From positions 372,001 to 436,000 of the forward strand of contig JAGYXB010000518.1 in the NCBI GenBank assembly GCA_022495005.1: a stretch of 64,000 bases of DNA. Reading direction: 5' to 3'. Positions 55,846 to 64,000 of the stretch are shown here, piece by piece; within the stretch, counting starts at the first letter, position 1, and every line of letters starts with the position of its first letter. This stretch comes from Rhyacophila brunnea. Its lineage: Eukaryota > Arthropoda > Insecta > Trichoptera > Rhyacophilidae. A model generated the notes under the pieces. The model worked only from the letters and a program-made list of their open reading frames with translations. It was not told the DNA's origin and ran no database searches. The position numbers were made by a program, and so were the translations under genes.

Positions 55846-58800
55846 ATGGATTCTTTGGACACGAAAACGCTTCCTGTAGTCAGAAAACCTTTACACCAAC
55901 CCGAACTTTCGGAAGTTGCAGATGGTAAGAAGTGAATACCAACTTTTTTGTTATATAATTATTTATTTTCCTTATAATTTATTATATTATTCGAAAATCA
56001 GAGAACCTTATTGTATTGGTCGAAATCGGGTTCCATCAATGGGGCTAGGTATATCGTAATAACAGTAGAAAGTGCTTTAATGTACCTATGGATTAATTTG
56101 ATATATTATTATTTTACAAAATGATATATTTTAAAAATTATTATTATGCAGTTTGCTGTTTCGTTATAAATATTTTTTTTCTTCAGTTTTATCGAGAGGA
56201 CTAACTAATAATTTTGCTGATGTATCTGTTGAGGTTGTTGATTGTCCAGATTTAACCAAGAATCCGTTCACATTAGTCTGCCCAGGTAACAAAAAAATCC
56301 CTAACTACATTTTAATCATGTGCTATTTATATTTCTATCTTTATTTTATATTTCTTTTTCAAGTAAATGAAAGTTACCCAGTAGAAAAGTTTTGAACCAC
56401 TTAAAATCCAAAGTATCCACCTCTGAAGCTATGGGTTGCGAGTTTGAGTCTAGTGTCTGTCAAACTTCATAATAATATGTTGTTCTTCCGAGCAACGACC
56501 CACTGAGATGCTGAGATGGACTAAGACTAAGGAGTGACATCCATTTCTCCTAAAAGAGTCCGTTGAAATAACTTCCCCTTTGTGGATGACCATATTTGAA
56601 ATATTAATTGATCAATTTAACTGAAGTACCTACCATGACATTATATTATGTGTATTTATGATATTACACCGACAATAAAATTATTTATCCTATTTCTAGG
56701 GTTAAATGGAAAACCACAAATCTTTGATATTGGTGGTGTTCCATACTTGATACCGTTAGTTACTCGTGAGAAACTTTATGATGTACCAGAATTATGTAAA
56801 CTGGCTGAAATTGAACCTGTCTATTGCATTGGTGCCGGTGCTGGACCATGGCCATACTTAGGCGTCAACTGTGAGGTAACCGTTCACTCTTATTATTAAT
56901 CTAGGTATATTTTTCTTTCCTCATAATTTATGAGTAATTTGTTGACATCACATGACCTTTTGTTGCTTATTAGGTATTTACCTAAGTAGATTAATTTGCA
57001 TTACTTTATAGCTGTGTAAAACAGAAAAATTTATATACTTAAATTTTTTCAAATAAAAAATATTTGGGAAACTTTGGATATATAGATAAATCATGTCATA
57101 ATAATTATTTGAAGATGGAACAGCTGATTTTCCAGTTTTTCTATGCTTATGATGTCATAATCATAGATAACAGACAAATATAATATTATAATATACCTAC
57201 ATAATAGTGAATACCCGATACATTTTTAAAGGGACAGACCAAAAAAATGCAATTCAAGGGAAAATGTTAATAATATGTAAGTAGTAGGTACCTACTTAAC
57301 AAACAAAACTTGACAAACAAAATATAAAAAATATGTAAATATTAAGTATGAAAATGTCAACAACAAGCAACCTTATCATTCAAACCGGAACACAGAATGG
57401 CAAATAATATTGTGAGCCCGCTTCTAATGAGCTAAAATAAAGATCGCCGACTTATCGTGTTATGCAATTTTGTCCTTCGGCACTGCAGACATGTCTATAA
57501 ATAGGAATGTATATGTGCACCTTAATATTCATTTCAATGATTGTCTTGCATTTAATTGAATGTGTTTTAATTTTTTTAATTAGTTCAGACATAACTTGCG
57601 GGAAATAAAAATGTAATACCGGCTAATAGCCGCGTACTGACTGAGTGAGTAGCCTCGGGGGGCAAATATTCGGTCAGTCAGTGCGCGGCTCGCCCGAGCG
57701 TTGCCGCGGCTGATCCAAGCGTTGTTGGTTTTTGTCGATGTTCAAAGGTGCCTCAGTACGATTGCCGCGCTCACTCAGGACGGTAATATTTTGCCTTGCT
57801 CGCTCGCATATGGATAAATATCAGTGCTTGAAGCTGTTACAATTATAAGGTAACTACAGACGGCTTTGGGACTCGCAATGTTCAGAATACACGAATAGGG
57901 GGCTTAGGGAAGATGCGTGGATAAATATAAGCCAAGAAATAAACCACCCCTTAGCGGAACTGAAGATTTAGTCCTTGGTGGGATCATACAGAAGGGAAAA
58001 ATCAAGTCAACGTTCATACTTATATTTTTAATCCCAAAACCTTTTAGATTTTTGTTTCTTTTCTTTATGTCGATGAATTAGTAAAAATGCAGTAGCTGCG
58101 ACAGCAATCCGCACGCGCGGCCTCATCTCGACTTCACGAAACTAAATTACTCGGACGTCTTGAGGCTTGGCCTTGCTGTGCGCGGCAGCCTCGCGCAGTG
58201 ATTGTCGCGAGGCAAATGCCCGAAGCAGCCTTGCGAGGCTGCTCACTCAGTCAGTACGCGGCTAATAAATATATTAAAACGAGACAGGACTGTGGAAACC
58301 ACACCAATAAATTCAACTCGAAAATAATTATCGGATAAAGGTTTTTGTTTTATATATAATACTAGCTGACCCGGCGAACTTTGTACCGCCTCACAATCAA
58401 TAATCTTGTGTTAACTTATTAGCTGAATTAAAATACTCAAAATGAATTAAGTTCAATAAATGTGCAAAAATCAAATCAAAATGAAATAGATTACATAATT
58501 TTGGTTGGTTCAGATTTCGAAGCATGATGCGGTGGCAAGCCAGGCAGATCCAATAAGTTAAAAAATTCAGTTGGATAGTTGGTTGCTTCGTCTTCGTTTA
58601 TTACACAGTCAATAGATTTGAAGGAATGCATTGGACCAACGATTTGATTTTGAATTGTGAAGTTTAAGTGATCCACATCTTTGTTCTTTGCCGCAAAAAT
58701 TGCTCGTTCACTCAACCAATTGTGATTTTTGTGGTTAACAATGACGTTCGGGAACACTTTGTTGATGAGGTCGTCCTTCGCTGAGACGAAATTTCAAAAA

Positions 58801-61800
58801 TTCAGCGGAAACGAAATCAATCCGTTCGATTCGTCGACAGGAGCACGGCAGTTACCGATAGTCAGCAATTGCTTAGAGAAATCTTCGGCAGATGGATCGT
58901 TTAGCAATGCAACTCGCATGTTTGTCGTCAGCTGAAGTTTCTTCACATAGCGCCACAGAGTTTATGATTTGAGGCAAGCATTCATTTCATCGGCAGCGGT
59001 TGATCTTGGAATGACTGGTAGTGTTTGGCGGAAATTGCCAGACAGTAGAATCATTGCGCCACCAAAACATCTTGAGTAATTGCGCAGATTTTTCATAGTT
59101 CGATTGAGTGCTGCCAATGCGTATTTGTACGCCATTGTGCATTCATCCCAGGTGATGATTTTACTTGCTACAAAAACTTTGTGTTTCGCAATACTGATTG
59201 TCGGTGTTTCAGTCGTTTGAAGGTTTAACGGCAATTTCAACACTGAATGAGCCGTTCGGCATCCTTCTAACAACGTGGCCGCTATCCCAGAAGAAGCAAC
59301 TGCTACAGAAATTTCGGATCTCACACGAACAGTGGCCAAAATCAATGACATGAAAAATGTCTTCCCAGTTCCACCAGGCGCATCGAGGATAAATAAACCA
59401 CCATTTCCATCATCAATTGCCTGCATTAACGTATCGTACACTTCCTTTTGTTGGGGGTTCAACATTGGTACATTCGATCGAACCGATCGGTTCAATGCAT
59501 CTCGATCATATTCACGTTCCAATTCTCGATTAAAAGCGTCATTCATTCCACGATGTGGCGTTGGCATTCCTAACTTGACTAACAAACTGCCGCACATGAG
59601 ATAACACATGTCTTCGATCAAAAGAAAAGCCTAGTTATGTATCTCCTCATTCACTTCGAGATCGGGATTCTCTGAACTGACACGAATTCGATGTAAAATG
59701 TTTTCTGACATGTCACCCTTGTACTTGTTCCACAGTTCAGGTGGATTTTATGGGAAGCATGTCGAAATAATGATAGCAAATAATGTGCGTATCTGACTTG
59801 GAGATGCAGAAACAATTGCTACAGCGATTTTCATGTCCCAATGAATATCGTTTTCAATCGAATTGAGCTGTTGACATGCAGCATGAAATGTTGGACACAC
59901 TACACCATTGACAGTTCGAAGTGATTCAAATTATGTCGGCCCACGAACATTAATTACCATCAACAACCGCAAGTAGAAGCATTCTTCATTCTTCGGATGA
60001 ATTGTGTAAATGCGACCAAGAGCATCATTAGAATGCACATCCGGATGATCAGAAACCGCATCGCCTTGCTTCCGACGTTGAAATTTCTTCGATGTAGCGT
60101 TCCAAGTGTAATAACGTGGCATCTCAGAGTAGAGCAACGTTCGTGCAAACGGATCGCTTTGATAAATTGAAAAGAAACTGGTCAATATTGTCGCTGGAGG
60201 TGTTACAGCACGTTGAGCAACATTCGATGCATTAAAATAAACTCATTGACCATTCTCCAGATGCACCGCCAAATGTACAGCAGTGGGATGACGTTCATGA
60301 TTGGGGAATGAGAAAATACGCCAAATTCCTTCATTGCAGCTCACATATCGACAAACTTGATAGTGCGTGATTTCATCGTTGGTATTGGGAGTTTGAACGC
60401 CAAAAACCACAATATCGCTGCCTTTGGTGACATATTTGCAGATGTATTTGATGTACTTTACTGAATTGCAATACTCATGTATCAGAGATGGCGGTGTATA
60501 CGGATTTTTTTGTGATTTTCTTACTTTTCCAATGCGCGAGGAAGCTTCTCGAAGCCGAGACGAACAAAAAAATTTCATCGAAATCAGTCAATCAGTTCTA
60601 TATCATCAATAGACATCATCAAAAAAGCCGTTCCATACGAAATGTATAAGAAAATGAATGTTCTTCATAATTTATTTTCCGTGAAATTTTCCGATGTTTT
60701 AATAGTTATTCTGCTATTCAGGGCAGAGACAAATCCAACAAATTAAAGATCATAAAAATTGGACCAGCCGTTTTTGAGTTATAAAATAAATGGTGTAATT
60801 AACCTGACTTTGTTTTATATAGATTAGATCTTCTGGCTCGCAGCATTGTAAATAACACTGGAAAATTATTCACACAATTCAAAATTACATAATGAAGCAA
60901 TTATCGATACGCGCACATTCACAAATTTGATAACCTCACAAAGTGAACATTTTAGAAGGCAACTTATCGTTTGAAAATCACGATCAAAATTGCTATTTGT
61001 CTACAACAAAGTCTTTCGGTATTATCTGAGAACTGAATCAACTGTCAAAAACGCCATGTTCATACTTTCTTTTGTTTGTATGTTTCTTGTTTATTGTTTC
61101 TGTCATGTATCAGAGATGGCGTTGTATACGGATTTAAATTTTTTGTGATTTTCTTTTGTTTTCGTATGCGCGAGCTCCATCGTTTAAATTCATCGATATC
61201 AGTCAAAAGCCGTTCGATACAAAATGTATGAGAAAATGAATTTTCTTCATAATTTATTTTTTCCGTGATTTATCCGATGTTTTAATAGTTATTCTGCTAT
61301 TCGGGGCTAAGACAAATCGAACAAATTAAAGATCGTAAAAATCGGTCCAGCTGTTCTCGAGTTATAAATGGTGTAACTAACCTGACTTTGTTTTATATAT
61401 ATAGATGTGGAATTGACATGATGTTTGTAATAAATTTGGCAGGCTGTGTGCCTATTGGCTGAACACTAATTGATCTATGAGTTAGCCTTGGATCATTTCG
61501 ATTTGCTTGTGCAACCATAATGCCATCTGGTGACGGAAGATGTATTACATTTGGACAAGATAAAGAAGATAAAGACCTGTTTCCTGAAAGCTTTGTTTTC
61601 CTAAATTAGGCTATTTTAAAATTTCCTGTTTCAAAAATATTTTATGAATGAAATTTTTTATTTTTAGGGAATGATCAACTTGTCTTCGAAAAATGGTGTT
61701 GTTGATCAACAGACCCATATTGCGACTGTCCAACCACTCGGCGCTCCAAAGGGCACGGCTAAACTGGAAAAATTGCCCCAAACTGAGACACGGTGCTCTT

Positions 61801-64000
61801 TGTTACTTAATCTACTTATGTGCCAAGGAAAACCAGGAAAAGTAAGCATGAAAATTTGCCTAATCACTCCCCAAAATAGCAATTACATAATGGTACTGTA
61901 TACATAAAAATTCTCATTATTGACCACAGAACAGATTAATAAGATAGAAATGCAAAGTTTAAGATTTTGAAGCCAAATTTTGTTTATGACCAGGCCATAA
62001 AATGCTTGCAATACAAAGCCTCACTCAGGAATGTCCTTAAATATTACCAACATTGAATGCGTATTTCGGTTACGTGACAAACTTTAATTCCTTTTTAAAT
62101 TTTCACGAATCAACTCATGAGCATGGTGGTGCAATCGACATGTTGGACATACCTGTGCTAAATAATTGCTTAGTATCTAGTGTCTGCCACCTATCTTGAG
62201 CAACATTTTTAGAAATTTAAATAAATTAGTTTTTAAGTGTTGTCTTCTATTAAATGTCTGAACAATTTTCGTCTCGATGTTTAATTCAAAACATCCATCA
62301 ATATTTTTACCTGCTTAAATTAATATTTCAGTTGGAGCCTCTACTGGCACATTTTGATCTGCTAATGCATAACACATTCCAGTTCAGTTAAATAGATTGT
62401 ATTCTGATTTTTAGGTTTTGAAAGTTGCTTGCAAGAAAAGGACTGGGACAGATGACTATATTACATCAATTCGTAAAGCCCTACAATCTCATTACAAAGA
62501 TACTCCTGTCGGTAAGAATAATAAATATGCCTTATCTTTACTATTATCAATAAATTTAAATCCAGCCTATCCGGAGCTTAACAATATTTATTTTAAATTT
62601 TCATATCCCGCTCTAAAAAACAAGCAAGAATTCATAGATAATTTTTTGATTTGATAAAGGCTAAAGTAACCCAGACTCCAGTGAAGTTTCCAACCGTTTG
62701 ACATTTCATAAATTGGCGCAATGCGCATGGGTAGTAAGTAAACCGAAACAGTTTGAGATTTGACGTTTGGTTCACTGAACCAGCAAAAATCAAACCATTC
62801 TCTGACCGTCAGATGTGGTTTGGTATGAAACGTCAAACCACTTCTGACGATCTGTCGAAGTGATAACGACCCAGACAGGACCTAACCTAAATTCACTCAT
62901 TTTTTATTATATTCCGTATCTGTCATTTTCTCGACATGTTGCGTTACCTATGAACGTCATAATATTTTTAGGATTAAGAAAAATTTAGGTGATTGGAGAT
63001 GGAGCATTCTTCGGCATTTATATATTGTCAGATGTTCATATTAATATTTTTGACATTTACACCATAGGAGTTCAGTTGAATTAGGCATATTATAGCTTAA
63101 TAATCAATACCTATTATTCATAAGTAACCATACGCGAACAAGAAACCGTTTTCAGTCTCATTATCCCAAAATTCCAGCCATATTTTCTATGCTAAGAGTT
63201 CAATTTAATATCATTACCTATATTATCATGTCAGACCAACAATAATTTATTGTCATTTTATTTATATTTTGTAACGGAGATTCTAAGCTACAAACGTTGT
63301 TAAATCAACCCGGAATGATCAGGTTTTATATTATCTAACTAGTAATTTTAAGTACTTCCAATCGATTTTATAAATTTATGTTCGATTGTCGTCTAAGTCA
63401 CATCATGTCGACATGAAATCAATCAAACAAGTGAGCGATTAGGAAAAACTTCGGGCAAAAGTAATTTTTAAAAACCTCAGTCATAAAATTTTTATAAATT
63501 ATGAACTAAATGGCTACCTATTGATGAAGCATTATTTATATTTTATACATTTAAAATAAATGAATACATCAGTTAAATTTGTGTCGACGATAGACGACGA
63601 TCTATAGGAGGTTAGAATTTCATAAGAAGTTGACATTTCAATAAATGTGTTTCTGTTTTAGAGACAAATAATTTATTGAATTAATTTTAAGTATTGGCAA
63701 CACTAATTAGTATGTAGTCAGAAATCGCATTTCTGCAAAAATTTGATGATTTCTGACGGTTTCGGACTTTGGTTTGTGTTTGCTGGAATATAGCTTGAAT
63801 AATTTTTTATTGTGTTGCCGTCTAAAAATACTTTCTTTTGTGAATATCTTTATAGGTCTGGGAGGCACTTTTATTTTGAATGAAGGTGCCAAAGCCAAGC
63901 AGCATATTATGCCGGATTTTTCAACAACCCCACTGAACAGTGATAGTGATGTGGACAATTGGCTGAATTTCTATGAGATGTCAGGTCCACTAATCAACGT
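55846..64000 (+). CDS. C11orf54: C11orf54-like (DUF1907) ester hydrolase, 5' six exons (3' partial)
   Basis: Exons: 55846-55924, 56187-56285, 56700-56875, 61668-61841, 62415-62511, 63856-64000 (continues past the window). All introns are GT-AG and phases agree, giving about 256 residues. Start: ATG 55846 in MDSLDTKTLPVV. The family is recognised by FADVSVEVVDCPDLTKNPF (exon 2), IGGVPYLIPLV and GAGAGPWPYLGVN (exon 3), GKPGKVLKVACKKRTG (exons 4-5) and LNSDSDVDNWLNFYEM (exon 6). Human C11orf54 is a zinc-binding protein with esterase activity on a model substrate; its metal-binding His cluster is C-terminal and outside the window, so metal binding cannot be checked. Intron 3 is 4.8 kb because of a SINE-free stretch with two transposons. 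The gene looks intact. Confidence 0.9.
56393..56620 (+). repeat. tRNA-headed SINE copy (family member d)
   Basis: B-box-like GCGAGTTTGAGTC near 56438, then a body with GAGTGACATCCATTTCTCC and CTTCCCCTTTGTGGATGACC. It matches the bodies of the copies at 3111, 14441 and 35836 in the same order. It lies in intron 2 of the C11orf54-like gene. Confidence 0.6.
57628..58263. mobile_element. 636-bp GC-rich TIR element, 3-bp TSD
   Basis: Ends AGCCGCGTACTGACTGAGTG and its inverse, continuing imperfectly for about 35 bp, flanked by AAT (57625-57627, 58264-58266). An inverse copy of the end (GTCAGTCAGTGCGCGGCT) lies about 40 bp inside the left end, so the end can fold on itself. Much richer in GC than its surroundings. 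No coding capacity; superfamily not assigned. In intron 3 of the C11orf54-like gene. Confidence 0.75.
58362..61405 (-). mobile_element. Helitron remnant with helicase and two nested 5' ends
   Basis: Minus strand starts TCTATATATATAAAACAAAG at 61405 and ends GGGTCAGCTAG at 58362 with a GGCG...CGCC hairpin just inside, inserted between A and T. A second 5' end (TCTATATAAAACAAAGTCAG) starts at 60823, and 60475-60823 is about the same sequence as 61105-61405. Rep and helicase gene pieces lie between 58491 and 60578. In intron 3 of the C11orf54-like gene, antisense to it. Confidence 0.8.
58491..60578 (-). pseudogene. Helitron Rep-helicase gene remnant
   Basis: 60578-60243 carries KYIKYICKYVTKGSD, which corresponds to the paired-tyrosine motif of the HUH Rep nuclease, followed by RYVSCNEGIWRIFSFP. 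60185-59931 continues the linker. 59621-58962 is a Pif1-like helicase with Walker A GGTGKT (GLFILDAPGGTGKTFF), a WDEC Walker-B-like box and GNFRQTLPVIP. 58757-58491 is the C-terminal part. Stops and frameshifts separate the pieces and the N-terminal half of Rep, including the HUH motif, is missing. Confidence 0.82.
62690..62880. repeat. Imperfect inverted repeat in intron 5
   Basis: AACCGTTTGACATTTCATA (about 62690) and TATGAAACGTCAAACCAC (about 62824) are near inverses, with further weak inverse similarity outside. It may be a worn MITE. The rest of introns 4 and 5 shows nothing recognisable. Confidence 0.4.

Overview
This is a eukaryotic, AT-rich, intron-bearing window with short exons and GT-AG introns. 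Lepidopteran- or hemipteran-like repeats (TTAGG-rich MITEs, Helitrons, RTE, piggyBac) and metazoan-specific protein families point to an insect; I cannot fix the order from the sequence. Two host genes, both on the + strand, frame the window. At the left (1-14989) are the last 17 exons of a Vps13D-type bridge-like lipid transfer protein: 1209 residues, every splice phase consistent, natural stop at 14987-14989. At the right (55846 to the window end) are the first six exons of a C11orf54-type (DUF1907) ester hydrolase gene, with its ATG at 55846 and its 3' end outside the window.

The roughly 40 kb between the genes, and most large introns, are mobile DNA. From left to right: a TTAGG-loop palindromic MITE (674-891), a 788-bp TIR element, two non-LTR fragments, a pogo/Tigger-like MITE and tRNA-headed SINE copies lie in Vps13D introns. 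After a quiet 3' flank (14990-22686) comes a young, RT-less LTR element on the - strand (22687-33611). It has 2.65-kb, nearly identical LTRs, an ATAG target duplication, a gag gene, and a second 550-codon reading frame separated from gag only by one TGA. From 36390 to 47830 lies an older, decayed Ty3/Gypsy-type element (gag, protease-RT-RNase H, integrase). Its gag is homologous to that of the RT-less element. It has been hit twice, in opposite orientations, by the same unassigned TIR transposon with 2-bp duplications. Further right are a TIR element with internal 19-bp motif copies and an RTE insertion (49088-50861), a dead piggyBac (51052-52901), a minisatellite-bearing Helitron (53231-55458) and, inside intron 3 of the C11orf54-like gene, a 636-bp TIR element (57628-58263) and a helicase-bearing Helitron remnant with two 5' ends (58362-61405).

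The strongest candidate for something undescribed is the pair of LTR elements: a gag-only, giant-LTR element that looks like a trans-mobilised partner of the neighbouring Gypsy lineage. Both elements end gag at TGA-AGA and stay open afterwards, with what looks like residual similarity past the stop. The gag-only element also carries dispersed hairpin repeats with paired substitutions and a 52-bp tandem array. All family names are recognised from motifs by eye; no database search was run.
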